NCBI GenBank assembly: GCA_019694555.1
Contig: JAIBBS010000042.1
Coordinates: 1 to 51,559 of the forward strand
DNA length: 51,559 bases
Source of the DNA: Nannocystaceae bacterium
GTDB taxonomy: Bacteria > Myxococcota_A > Polyangia > Nannocystales > Nannocystaceae
Direction of reading: 5' to 3'
Every line of letters begins with the position of its first letter. Positions within the stretch are counted from its first letter, which is position 1. Below are positions 24,846 through 33,475 of this stretch, one piece after another. The notes under the pieces were generated by a model. The model did not search any database. It was given only the letters and a program-made list of their open reading frames with translations, and was not told the DNA's origin. The translations under genes and the position numbers were made by a program.

Positions 24846-25232
24846 ATGAAGCTCCGCATCCGCGGTGACGCACTGCGTCTGCGCCTGTCGCAGCGGGACC
24901 TCGAGACCCTCGCGCAGACCGGCGAGGTCGCCGAGGCGATTCACTTCGGTCCCGATGGCGCCGCGCTGCGCTACGTGGTGCGCGCGTCCGAGGGCGCGAC
25001 CGCGCTGGCCGCGAGCTTCGACGGCACGGCGATCACGGTGGCGATGCCGGTCGCCCAGCTGCGGCGGCTGACGCAGACCGACGCGGTCGGCGTCGCTGCC
25101 GAGCAGGCGTTGCCCGACGGACGCCGGCTGTCGCTGCTGATCGAGAAGGACTTCCGCTGCCTCGTGCCGCGCGCCGGTGAAGAGGACGCGGACGGCTTCC
25201 CGCGTCCCGACGGCGCGGGCGCGGCCTGCTGA
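24846..25232 (+). CDS. Small conserved-type protein between mobA and fdhD (DUF7009-like, from memory)
   Basis: 128 residues from ATG 24846. It starts MKLRIRGDALRLRLSQRDLE, a pattern I recall from a small uncharacterised family often met near fdhD or molybdopterin genes. The middle is a beta-rich core (VVRASEGATALAASFDG) and the end has LSLLIEKDFRCLVPR followed by an acidic tail. No catalytic motif is evident. It converges with fdhD only 6 bp apart and is divergent from mobA, so it may serve the same cofactor pathway; that is inference. A TAGGCT at 24832-24837 is a possible -10 box close to the start codon. Confidence 0.7.
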   Translation: MKLRIRGDALRLRLSQRDLETLAQTGEVAEAIHFGPDGAALRYVVRASEGATALAASFDGTAITVAMPVAQLRRLTQTDAVGVAAEQALPDGRRLSLLIEKDFRCLVPRAGEEDADGFPRPDGAGAAC

Positions 25233-25238
25233 CGCGAC

Positions 25239-26069
25239 TCACCCGCGTCGCACTCGCGTGGCGCCGGCGTAGACACACGCACGATCCCCGCGCACGAAGC
25301 CCAGCAGCGTCATGCCGCTGCGCTCGGCCAGCGCGACCGCCAGCGACGTGGGTGCCGAGACCGCGACGATCACGGGGATCCGCGCGGCCAGGGCCTTCTG
25401 CACCACCTCGAAGGAGACGCGGCCCGAGACCGCGAGCACGCGCGACGACAGCGGCCAGCGATCGTGCACGGCGGCCCAGCCGATGGCCTTGTCGATCGCG
25501 TTGTGGCGGCCGACGTCCTCGCGGATCACCAGCGCGGTGCCGGACTCGTCGAACAGGCCCGCGCCGTGCAGGCCTCCGGTGCTCGCGAAGGTCGCTTGCC
25601 CGGCCTGCAACCGCTGCGGCAGTGCGCGCAACGTGTCGATCGGCAGCGCGAGTGCGTCGTGCAGCGGCGCTGCGCAGGCCATCGCGGCCGCGATGGAGGC
25701 CTTGCCGCACACGCCACAGCTGCTCGAGGCATAGAGATTGCGGCGCAGCCGCTGCAGATCGAACTCGACCGAGGGCGACAACCCGACGTTGAGCACGTTG
25801 TCCTCCGCGTCCGGTTCGTCGACGCGGTCGCAGTGCCGCAGCGACGTGATCTCCGCGGGCGACGCCACGATGCGCTCGCTCAGCAGGAACCCGCGCGCGA
25901 GATCGAGATCGTCGCCAGGCGTACGCATGACCACCGCGATCGGCACGCCGGCGATGCGCAGCTCCAGCGGCTCCTCGCGCGCGACGGTGTCGTCGGCGAG
26001 CGTGGCCTGCTCGCCGCGCCACTCCCAGCGCGCGACCCCGAGGCTGCGCACGTCGTCGTCGTGTGTCAC
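25239..26069 (-). CDS. fdhD: FdhD, sulfurtransferase for formate dehydrogenase maturation
   Basis: 276 residues from GTG 26069, overlapping the upstream stop as GTGA. SSCGVCG places the conserved Cys pair at 118 and 121; later GGLHGAGLFD and REDVGRHNAIDK are the family blocks that hold the cofactor. FdhD carries sulfur from IscS to the bis-MGD cofactor so that formate dehydrogenase becomes active in the cytoplasm. No formate dehydrogenase subunit gene is in this window. A mobA-like gene lies two genes away on the same strand, consistent with a shared pathway. Confidence 0.93.
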   Translation of the reverse strand: MTHDDDVRSLGVARWEWRGEQATLADDTVAREEPLELRIAGVPIAVVMRTPGDDLDLARGFLLSERIVASPAEITSLRHCDRVDEPDAEDNVLNVGLSPSVEFDLQRLRRNLYASSSCGVCGKASIAAAMACAAPLHDALALPIDTLRALPQRLQAGQATFASTGGLHGAGLFDESGTALVIREDVGRHNAIDKAIGWAAVHDRWPLSSRVLAVSGRVSFEVVQKALAARIPVIVAVSAPTSLAVALAERSGMTLLGFVRGDRACVYAGATRVRRG

Positions 26070-26890
26070 GACGGGACCAGCGTGGCGGACCAGACCTTGT
26101 CGCGCAGACATGTCTCGTCGACGTGCGCCGCGTGGGCGGTGACGTCCATGTCGTAGGCGCCGAAGTACGGCTGCGGCACCAGGGCGGACTCGCCCGCCTC
26201 CAACACGACGTCGCCGAAGCGCAGCGCGTAGGAGCCCGTCTCGGCGCAGCAGTCGCTACAGGCGCAGGCCTCGATGAGATCGAAGCCGACGGGCGCGATG
26301 AGGTTCACCACGCCGCCGGGGAGGTCGTCCGCGCTCTGCACCGCGAGAAAGGCGGTCTTGGTGTCGCCGTCGCCGCGGGTGACGACGCCGAAGACCGTCA
26401 TCGCGCAGTCCTCCGTGCGGCGCACCAACACCAGTCGCACGCAGGTGTCGACGAGCGCCTCGGGCACGGCCACCGGCACGCCGTGCAGCTCGGCCACCAA
26501 CTCCGGGCCCTGTTCGCAGGGACAGCTGTCGGCGCACTGCCGGATCTGCACCTGCGTGTCGTCGCTGGCGAGCAGCTGGCCGTTGTACTCGAGGCTGCCG
26601 CACAACGGCGGCACCTCGTCGCCGTCCTTGTACATCGTCGCATCGAGCGTCAGGAACTCCGGCAACTCGCAGGTCGCACCGACGGTGGTGCTGCCGCCGG
26701 TGCTGGCCTCACCGCTGCCATCGCCGCCACCGGTGGACGAGTCCGCGCCGCCGGTCGTCGACGCGTCGGCCGAGCCCTGCGAGTCCCCGCCGCCGTCGCT
26801 GCTGCCGTCGAGGCCGAAGGCGGGGTTGGCGATCGTGCACGCGGCGGTGCCCAGCGCGATCGCGAGTCCCAGCCAACGCAGCATCACCAT
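26066..26890 (-). CDS. Cys-rich lipoprotein of unknown function
   Basis: 274 residues from ATG 26890. The signal peptide ends GTAAC (Cys18), followed by a Gly/Ser/Asp/Thr spacer of about 45 residues. The mature part is rich in cysteines (CADSCPCEQG, ACACSDCCAET), which points to disulfide bonds or a metal site. No family recognised. Its stop overlaps the fdhD GTG. Coupling to a cytoplasmic sulfurtransferase is odd and may only reflect tight packing. Confidence 0.7.
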   Translation of the reverse strand: MVMLRWLGLAIALGTAACTIANPAFGLDGSSDGGGDSQGSADASTTGGADSSTGGGDGSGEASTGGSTTVGATCELPEFLTLDATMYKDGDEVPPLCGSLEYNGQLLASDDTQVQIRQCADSCPCEQGPELVAELHGVPVAVPEALVDTCVRLVLVRRTEDCAMTVFGVVTRGDGDTKTAFLAVQSADDLPGGVVNLIAPVGFDLIEACACSDCCAETGSYALRFGDVVLEAGESALVPQPYFGAYDMDVTAHAAHVDETCLRDKVWSATLVPS

Positions 26891-26900
26891 CGTCCTCGCA

Positions 26901-27455
26901 TCATAGCCCAGCGGCCGGCTTGCCGCCGTTGGCTCCGAACTTGTCGGCGCACCGCGTGGTCACCATCGCGGCGGCCTCGAGGCGCGGCAGCTCGGCCAGG
27001 GACGGCAGCGGCGCCATCAGTGCGCGGCCCTGACACGCGGCGACGGAGAGGTTGCCCTGGCTCATGCACGTCGCGCGTCGCTCGCCCATCTTCTTGCGGC
27101 GGCCTTCGAACCACTCGAGCGCGTCGCGCTCGGGGCCACGCTTCATGAAATCATCGTATGCCGCCACGACGGCGTCGCACGCGGTGGCGACATCGGCGGG
27201 CATCGGCGAGGGCAGCGTCGCGGCGGCGTCGATCTCCGCGTTGCGAGCTGCGACCGTGGCCTCCTCGCTCTTGCGCGCTTCGTCCTTCGCGGCGCGATGC
27301 GAAGCCTCGATCTGTTCGCGTGCCTTCTGGTCCTTGCTCTCGAGCTGGACCGCCTTCGCGATCGATTCTTCGACGGAGGGTTGCGCGCCACCTTGTCCAC
27401 CGCAGCCCAGCGGGGCGGCGACGGACACGATCAAGAAGAGGATCGAGAACCGCAT
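26901..27455 (-). CDS. Small lipoprotein with charged helical segment
   Basis: 184 residues from ATG 27455; lipobox PLGC (Cys18). The first 80 residues after it are a charged, heptad-like helix (VQLESKDQKAREQIEASHRA, then KDEARKSEEAT), probably coiled coil. The rest has KRGPERDALEWFEGRRKKMG and three cysteines. No family recognised. It lies 10 bp upstream of the next lipoprotein gene on the same strand and is divergent from the gene at 27809. Confidence 0.7.
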   Translation of the reverse strand: MRFSILFLIVSVAAPLGCGGQGGAQPSVEESIAKAVQLESKDQKAREQIEASHRAAKDEARKSEEATVAARNAEIDAAATLPSPMPADVATACDAVVAAYDDFMKRGPERDALEWFEGRRKKMGERRATCMSQGNLSVAACQGRALMAPLPSLAELPRLEAAAMVTTRCADKFGANGGKPAAGL

Positions 27456-27808
27456 GGGTACGACTCGGCCGCACACAGCGTACACCGGCCGTGGCTGCCC
27501 GTGGCGGTGCGTCTGCGCGTGGTCGCCCACGTGGGGCCGCGCGCGGGTTGGCGCCCTGGTCGCGCACCTGGGTCCGGCGCGTGTACACGCGGGTGCGCTG
27601 CGAACGCGTCGTGCCGATCGCGAATACGCGGTGCAGTCCGGCGCTGTCGCTGCCGTTCCTCGCGAGGCTCACGTGTCGTCGGTGCGCAACGAGTTCAACA
27701 CGTGGGGGCATGCGCCCACACGCAGAGTGAACGCGCAACGACACGCTCGACACGCGCTCGATCGACGCTGCCTGCGGCGTCGCGTGTGGTGTAGAGTCGA
27801 AGGTGCTC
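27456..27808. other. Intergenic region between divergent lipoprotein genes
   Basis: 353 bp with no convincing gene. It holds a perfect 14-bp palindrome at 27578-27591, the inverted pair CACGTGT/ACACGTG at 27670-27676 and 27698-27704, and an 18-bp imperfect palindrome around GCATGC at 27702-27719. TAGAGT at 27792-27797 could be the -10 box for the gene at 27809, which would then have almost no leader. Both promoters of the divergent pair should lie here. Confidence 0.6.
27578..27591. promoter_or_regulatory. Perfect 14-bp palindrome, operator-like
   Basis: CGCGTGTACACGCG reads the same on both strands. It sits between the divergent genes starting at 27455 and 27809, where an operator would be expected. 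Its binding protein is unknown. Confidence 0.4.
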
Positions 27809-29044
27809 ATGTCCATCCGCCTGGCTTCACCTCGGTTGCTCGCATCGATGCTGCTGTGTGCCGTCTCGGTCTCGGCGTGCAAGGAAGGCGATGCCGCCAA
27901 GGGCGATCTGATCGCCCGCGAGACCATCGGGCCGATGGGCGGCGTGCTCGCCGGCGGCGGCATCCGCCTCGAGATTCCCGCGGGTGCACTGACGGCGGAG
28001 ACGAACCTCGGCTTGCGGACGTCGCCGCGTGATCTCTCGGCCCGCGACTACGTGCAGCAGGGCGGTGCGTTCGAGCTCGGGCCCGAGGACGAGTCCGAGG
28101 TCGAGCCGTTCCGCTTGCGATTGCCGGCAGAGTTGTCGTTCGCCGACGCGCCCGACGATCCCGCGGTGTTGTTCGTGCAAGATGGCCTCACCGTGGCTGC
28201 GCACGGCACTTCGGCGTGGATCAACGAGCTGGGTGCCATCGCCGTCGCGACCGCGGGCATGCGCATGGCCGAGCCGCTCGAGCCCGTGCTCGGCAGCTCG
28301 CCGAGCCAGGCCGGCGCGACCATCCGCGACCTCGCCCACTTCCGCATGGGCCTCACCAACACGCCGCGCTTCAACCTGGCGTTGACCATCTACGACACCG
28401 AGCAGGTCTACGACAAGGCGCTCAACGGCACCGGCGAGGGCGACTGCGGCTTCGAGCTCGGTGGCGTGCAGGGTGGTTCGCTCGCTGCTGGTTGCTCGGA
28501 TGGTCCGCTCACCGCGAAGGTCGGAGTCACCAGCGCGGAGATCGAGTTCGACGTGACGCCGTTCCAGTCCGGCAAGCTCGACACACCGGTGGTCGTCGGC
28601 GTCGTCGGTGGTGCAGACGACCTCGCGTACCAGCTGGGCTTCTTCTCGTTCGACACCAGCCCGTGCTACGCGGAGACCTGCTCCGGCTACGGCACCTGCG
28701 TCGTCAACGGCGAGGCCGCGTCATGCATGTGCATCGAAGGCTATGCGCCCGGCGAGGATCTCTCGTGCGTCTGCGTGCCCAACTGCGAGGGCCGCATGTG
28801 CGGCGGCGATGGCTGCGGCGGCAGCTGTGCGCCTGGCTGTGGCGACGGCGAGTTCTGCGACGACGCGGCGGGCCAGTGCGTCCCCGATGGCAGCGACACT
28901 GGACCCATGGACACCGGGCCGATGGACTCGACCACCGACCCGACCGATCCGACCACGACCACGGATCCCTCCGGTGGCAGCAGCGGCGGCGGCGGTTCGT
29001 CCGGCGGTGGCGGCTCCACCGGTGGCGGCACCACCACGATCTGA
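27809..29044 (+). CDS. Lipoprotein with ZU5-like and EGF-like domains
   Basis: 411 residues from ATG 27809 (a GTG at 27803 is in frame). Lipobox VSAC (Cys24). Residues about 40-70 (GGVLAGGGIRLEIPAGAL) match a ZU5-like domain. Around 290-320 the pattern CYAETCSGYGTCVVNG then CMCIEGYAPG is EGF-like, with six cysteines in the right order. A second Cys-rich block (CGGDGCGGSCAPGCGDG) follows, then a Thr/Asp/Pro stretch and a final Gly/Ser run. ZU5 and EGF in a bacterial outer lipoprotein suggest protein-protein contact at the surface. A strong terminator follows at 29084. Confidence 0.75.
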   Translation: MSIRLASPRLLASMLLCAVSVSACKEGDAAKGDLIARETIGPMGGVLAGGGIRLEIPAGALTAETNLGLRTSPRDLSARDYVQQGGAFELGPEDESEVEPFRLRLPAELSFADAPDDPAVLFVQDGLTVAAHGTSAWINELGAIAVATAGMRMAEPLEPVLGSSPSQAGATIRDLAHFRMGLTNTPRFNLALTIYDTEQVYDKALNGTGEGDCGFELGGVQGGSLAAGCSDGPLTAKVGVTSAEIEFDVTPFQSGKLDTPVVVGVVGGADDLAYQLGFFSFDTSPCYAETCSGYGTCVVNGEAASCMCIEGYAPGEDLSCVCVPNCEGRMCGGDGCGGSCAPGCGDGEFCDDAAGQCVPDGSDTGPMDTGPMDSTTDPTDPTTTTDPSGGSSGGGGSSGGGGSTGGGTTTI

Positions 29045-29083
29045 AGCCGCGACGTCGAGCGTCACCGCTCGAGCGACGATGGA

Positions 29084-29120
29084 GACGAAGGCACGGCCAA
29101 GACCGTGCCTTCGTCGTTTC
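29084..29120 (+). terminator. Intrinsic terminator after the ZU5/EGF lipoprotein gene
   Basis: A perfect 13-bp stem (29084-29096 with 29103-29115) closes a 6-nt loop and is followed by GTTTC. This is one of the two clearest hairpins in the window. Confidence 0.85.
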
Positions 29121-29648
29121 TGTCGTCTTCGCTACGCGCCTTGCCTACACGCGCATGCGTGTGCATTGCGCATCTGCTCGAGCTCGGCGCGAGCACGCGC
29201 AGAGATCCGCGTCGGGTGAAAAAAAAATTGCGGCGCCATCGATGCCCGAGTTCGCGCGATCACTCGGGGGCTGAAGCCCGCACGCTTCGCGGCAGTGAGC
29301 CACGACGCGTGTGGCCAGCGAGGCCGAGCTCCGTTCCTGCCAAAGCTCCGCCGCTCTCGATGCGGACGCAGACCCATCTGCGAGGCGATCGTGACAGTGT
29401 GGGGCTTGCGAGCGACACCATCGTCGCGTCGTTGCGCTGCGATCGCGTGGGTGTCGAAGGCCCCAGATGCGCGCGACACGACCTCTCGTGGAAGCCCGAA
29501 TTTCCCGGGCTGCGATCGCGTCTACGTGAACTTCGTGCTTGCCACTGCGACCACGATCGCCATAGGATGCGATCGCGGCATGGGATGCGGGATCCCGTGG
29601 TCGACAAGTTTTTCCGTGGGTCGGGCAAGCAACCAGGGGAGCAAGACG
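29121..29648. other. Long upstream region of the DUF1501 operon
   Basis: More than 500 bp with no convincing coding sequence in any frame. An A-tract at 29219-29227 is unusual in this GC-rich sequence. A 6-bp stem (AGCCCG/CGGGCT) with a TTTC-containing loop lies at 29493-29511. A good promoter sits at 29539-29568, so most of this region is upstream of transcription and may hold regulator sites. Confidence 0.5.
29539..29568 (+). promoter_or_regulatory. Promoter of the heme-motif/DUF1501 operon
   Basis: TTGCCA (29539-29544) and TAGGAT (29563-29568) are 18 bp apart. Transcription from about 29575 would give a leader of some 74 nt ending in AGGGGAG before ATG 29649. Confidence 0.5.
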
Positions 29649-31979
29649 ATGCGAGCGCGCAAAGCCAGCAAGACGCTCGGGTTGGGAGTGGCGGCGGGGC
29701 TACTCTCTGCCTTCACACTCAACGCCTGCAACGAGGGAGGCGCAAAGGACGAAAAGTGCGTCTCCAACGAGGACTTCTTCAAAGAGAAGGTGTGGGCCAA
29801 CATCCTCGGCACGACCTGCATCAAGTGTCACAGCGACACTGGTGCCGCCAAGGACTCCAGCTTCATCCTTCGTGACGCCAAGTGGGGCCCCGACTACCTC
29901 GAGAACAACCTCGAGGTCTTCGAGTCGATGGCCAAGCTGGAGTACGAGGGCGTTCCTTGGATCCTCGTGAAGCCGTCGATGGACAAGGGCATCGCCCACG
30001 GCGGCAACATGCAGCTCGACAAGGGCAGCGAGGAGTACAAGGCGTTCCAGGCGATGATCGAGCGCCTCGACAACCCCGTCACCTGTGAGGATGACGGCGA
30101 CGACGAGGCCACGTTCTTCGCTGGCGTCGAGCTGCTCGACGAGGTCGCGACCCTGCGCAAGGCGTCGCTGTCCATCGTCGGCCGGCTGCCCTCGCCCGAG
30201 GAAGAGCAGCGGGTCCGCGACGGTGGCTTCGAGGCCCTCGACGCGGTGCTCGACGAGATGATGTCGGAAGACGCGTTCTACGATCGCCTCAAGGAGATCT
30301 ACAACGACCACTTCCTGACCGACCGGTACTACCCCGACACCATGGCGCTCGACCTGCTCGAGGCGCAGAACATGGACGAGGACAACCCGGTCTACCCGTA
30401 CGTCCGCTGGTACGAGAACGAGGCCGATCCGGACACCGCCGGTCGCTTCAGCAACCAGGCCGTGGCGCGCGAGCCGCTGGAGCTCATCGCCCACGTCGTG
30501 AAGGAGAACAAGCCCTTCACCGAGATCCTCACCGCCGACTACACGATGGTGAACTTCTACTCGGCGAAGGTGTACGGCCTCCAGGGCGTGCAGTTCCAGA
30601 CGCCGGGCGACTACGAGGAGTTCGTCCCGTCGAAGGTGCCGGGCATCCCCCACGCGGGCGTCATGACGTCCACGGTGTTCCTCAACCGCTGGCCGACCAC
30701 GATGACGAACCGGAACCGCGCTCGCTCGCGCGTGTTCTACAAGTTCTTCCTCGCGACGGACGTGCTCAAGCTCGGCGAGCGGCCGGTGCAGTCGTCGGCG
30801 ATCCTCGGCGTCGCGCCGTGGCTCAACAACCCGCAGTGCAACGTGTGCCACCTCCAGGTGGACCCCGTCGCCGGCGCGTTCCAGAACTTCGGTCCCATGG
30901 GCGAGTACGCCCCGCCGGAGATGGGCTGGTTCGGCGACATGAAGGCGCCGGGCTACGGCGACAAGGTCATGCCGCCGGAGGAGTACCCGCGCGCGCTCAA
31001 CTGGCTGGGCACCGAGGCCAGCAAGGACCGCAAGTTCGCGCTGTCCTCGATCCACGTCATGTACCACGGCCTGTCGGGCGACGACCCGCTCGAGGCGCCC
31101 ACCGATCCGTCGGAGGCGGGCTACCTCGAGGGCATCCGCGCCTCGGACATGCAGTCGAAGATCTTCGACGACATCGCGCAGAAGTTCATCGACAGCAACT
31201 ACAACCTCAAGACGGTCGTGAAGGAGATCGTCAAGACGCCGTACTACCGCGCCTACAACGCGACGGGTCTCGACGAGACGCGCGAGCTCGAGCTCGCCAA
31301 GCTCGGCACCGGCCGCCTGCTCATCCCCGAGCAGCTGCACCGGAAGATCGAGGCCGTCACGGGCCAGCCGTGGCGCGTGGGTGTCGACGGCACCGACGTG
31401 CTACTCGACCTCGACGAGTACCGCATCTTCTACGGCGGTATCGACTCCGACACGGTCGTGGAGCGCATCACCACGCCGAACGGCATCATGGCGAACGTCG
31501 CCAAGCGCATGGGCAACGAAATCTCCTGCTGGACCACGGCAGCCGACTTCACCCGTGCACCCGGTGACCGCCGCCTCTTCCCCTACGTCGATCCGACCTT
31601 CGAGCCGGAAGACGGCAACGGGTTCGAGGTGCCGGCAGCGGCCTCGGCCATCCGCGCGAACATCCAGTACCTCCACGCGGCGCTCCTGGGCGAGTACCTC
31701 GACCAGAACGACCCCGAGATCAACCGCACCTACGAGCTCTTCTTGAAGGTGTGGAAGGAGGGTCAGCGCGGAATGGACGCGACCGTCACCGACGAGCAGG
31801 GCAACGAGGTGCCGGAGTACACTCCGCAGCTCCCTGGCACCTGCCAAGCGACGAACGACTTCTGGTCGGGCGCTCCGCTCAACGAGCGCGCCATCACGGA
31901 AGACCGCAACTACACCATCCGCGCCTGGATGGCAGTCACCAGCTACCTGCTCTCCGACTACCGGTTCCTGCACGAGTAA
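29649..31979 (+). CDS. Lipoprotein with two c-type heme motifs (planctomycete-type DUF1553/DUF1588-like)
   Basis: 776 residues from ATG 29649, preceded by AGGGGAG. The leader ends LNAC (Cys27). CIKCH at 57-61 and CNVCH at 397-401 are heme-binding CxxCH motifs. The part around AREPLELIAHVVKENKPF, HAGVMTSTVFLNRWPT and NNPQCNVCHLQVDPVAG resembles the DUF1553/DUF1588 group of planctomycete cytochrome-like proteins. The gene directly behind it, a DUF1501 protein, is the usual partner of that group. An extracytoplasmic redox complex is likely; substrates of such pairs are mostly unknown. Codon use here is more even and the product is acidic. Confidence 0.8.
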   Translation: MRARKASKTLGLGVAAGLLSAFTLNACNEGGAKDEKCVSNEDFFKEKVWANILGTTCIKCHSDTGAAKDSSFILRDAKWGPDYLENNLEVFESMAKLEYEGVPWILVKPSMDKGIAHGGNMQLDKGSEEYKAFQAMIERLDNPVTCEDDGDDEATFFAGVELLDEVATLRKASLSIVGRLPSPEEEQRVRDGGFEALDAVLDEMMSEDAFYDRLKEIYNDHFLTDRYYPDTMALDLLEAQNMDEDNPVYPYVRWYENEADPDTAGRFSNQAVAREPLELIAHVVKENKPFTEILTADYTMVNFYSAKVYGLQGVQFQTPGDYEEFVPSKVPGIPHAGVMTSTVFLNRWPTTMTNRNRARSRVFYKFFLATDVLKLGERPVQSSAILGVAPWLNNPQCNVCHLQVDPVAGAFQNFGPMGEYAPPEMGWFGDMKAPGYGDKVMPPEEYPRALNWLGTEASKDRKFALSSIHVMYHGLSGDDPLEAPTDPSEAGYLEGIRASDMQSKIFDDIAQKFIDSNYNLKTVVKEIVKTPYYRAYNATGLDETRELELAKLGTGRLLIPEQLHRKIEAVTGQPWRVGVDGTDVLLDLDEYRIFYGGIDSDTVVERITTPNGIMANVAKRMGNEISCWTTAADFTRAPGDRRLFPYVDPTFEPEDGNGFEVPAAASAIRANIQYLHAALLGEYLDQNDPEINRTYELFLKVWKEGQRGMDATVTDEQGNEVPEYTPQLPGTCQATNDFWSGAPLNERAITEDRNYTIRAWMAVTSYLLSDYRFLHE

Positions 31980-32003
31980 AGAACGAAGGGAGACGAAACA
32001 GCC

Positions 32004-33344
32004 ATGGATCGCCGCGACTTCCTCAAGCTTGCCTCGTGCACGGGTCTTTCCGTCATCGCCCCCACGGCGTTCGGCGGACGACAGGTGGCGAGCAAACCCC
32101 GTGTCACGTTCGAGCCCTATACGGGCACCCTGGTCGTCTGCCTGAACGCAGGCGGCGGCTGGGATCCGACCAGCTTCTGCGACCCCAAGGGGGCCAAGAG
32201 CGAGGCGGACCCGAACCCGATGAACGCGTCCTACCTGACCGATGAGATCGAGCAGGTCGGCAACATCCGGTACACCCCGCTGCCTGATACGTCCCTGTTC
32301 CAAGACCAGGCGCAGCAGCTGCAGCTCACGTACTCGATGCGCACGTTCTTCGAGACGTACTACCAGCGCCTGCTGGTGGTGAACGGCATCGACCAGCAGA
32401 CCAACGGCCACGACACCGGCAACCGCACCACCTGGTCCGGTCGTCTCGGCGAGGGCCACCCGAGCATCGCCGCGTTCGCGGCCGGTGCCTTCGGCAAGGA
32501 GCTGCCGATGGCGTTCATGAGCTTCGGCGGCTACGCCGAGACGGCTGGCATCGCGCCCCGCGTCCGCGCGGCGGGCAACGCCATCAACGTCCTCGGTCGC
32601 CTGGCCTACCCGCAGCGCATCGACCCGAACAACGAGCAGTCGGGCTTCCACAGCACCAAGGTGCAGGAGCTCATCGACGCGTCCCAGGCGGGCCGCGATC
32701 AAGCCCTGGCCGCGAACCAGGGCCTGCCGAAGATCCGTTCGGCGATCAACGCCATGTTCACCGCGCGCAGCGGCAGCAACGAGCTCAAGCGCCTGCAGGA
32801 GTACCTGCCGGAGCAGCTCGAGCAGGGCCTGCGTGGCCAGGCGCAGCTGATCATCGCGGCCTACCGCGCTGGCATCTGCATCTCGGCGAACATGGACACC
32901 GGCGGGTTCGACACCCACGGCGATCACGACGCGAGCCACATTCCCCGCCTGCTCGAGCTGCTCGACGGCGCGGACTTCTTCATGCAGGAGGCCGAGCGCC
33001 AGGGTGTGGGCGACAAGGTCCTGCTGTGCATGGGCTCCGACTTCGGCCGCACGCCGTACTACAACGGCGGCATGGGCAAGGACCACTGGAACGTCACGTC
33101 CATGATGTTCATGGGCGCTGGCATCAAGGGCAACCGCGTCGTCGGTGCCACCAACGAGGAGCACTCGGCGCTCGGCGTCACGCCGACGCTGGACATCGAC
33201 AGCTCCGAGACGGCGCGCCGGATCCACACCGCAGACATCCACTGGGGTCTGCGCAGGCTCCTCGGCCTCGAGCAGAGCGAGCTGGCGTCGATGTTCCCGC
33301 TGGACTTCGAGGGCGGCGGCGATCCGCTGCCGATCTTCGGCTGA
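32004..33344 (+). CDS. DUF1501 protein with Tat-like leader
   Basis: 446 residues from ATG 32004, preceded by AAGGGAG. It starts MDRRDFLKLASCTGLSVIAP, a twin-arginine-like leader with RRDFLK, so export in folded form is expected. DTGGFDTHGDHDASHI, LLCMGSDFGRTPYYNGG and GKDHWN are the metal-binding blocks of the DUF1501 family (alkaline-phosphatase-like fold, often called sulfatase-like). It lies 24 bp after the heme-motif gene. In planctomycetes and myxobacteria the two genes travel together, which supports a joint function outside the cytoplasm. Confidence 0.85.
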   Translation: MDRRDFLKLASCTGLSVIAPTAFGGRQVASKPRVTFEPYTGTLVVCLNAGGGWDPTSFCDPKGAKSEADPNPMNASYLTDEIEQVGNIRYTPLPDTSLFQDQAQQLQLTYSMRTFFETYYQRLLVVNGIDQQTNGHDTGNRTTWSGRLGEGHPSIAAFAAGAFGKELPMAFMSFGGYAETAGIAPRVRAAGNAINVLGRLAYPQRIDPNNEQSGFHSTKVQELIDASQAGRDQALAANQGLPKIRSAINAMFTARSGSNELKRLQEYLPEQLEQGLRGQAQLIIAAYRAGICISANMDTGGFDTHGDHDASHIPRLLELLDGADFFMQEAERQGVGDKVLLCMGSDFGRTPYYNGGMGKDHWNVTSMMFMGAGIKGNRVVGATNEEHSALGVTPTLDIDSSETARRIHTADIHWGLRRLLGLEQSELASMFPLDFEGGGDPLPIFG

Positions 33345-33396
33345 GCCGATGAACGACCGGGGTCCGCGAGGGCCCCGGCGCAGGGGATGGGGTCGC

Positions 33397-33431
33397 GGGC
33401 GCTCGGGAAACCGGGCGCCCGTTTGCGTTTT
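33397..33431 (+). terminator. Intrinsic terminator after the DUF1501 gene
   Basis: A 10-bp stem (33397-33406 with 33411-33420, one T-G pair) closes a GAAA tetraloop and is followed by GTTTGCGTTTT. This ends the operon starting at 29649. Confidence 0.85.
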
Positions 33432-33475
33432 CCGCACGGCGCGGCGTCACGGCTGCGGCGCCCAGCGCCGCGGGT

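Noticed and set aside
28905..29040. Repeats of Asp-Pro-Thr and Gly-Ser codons that look like tandem DNA repeats
   Set aside because: They are low-complexity coding sequence of the lipoprotein tail; no spacer/repeat pattern of a CRISPR array and no mobile element nearby.
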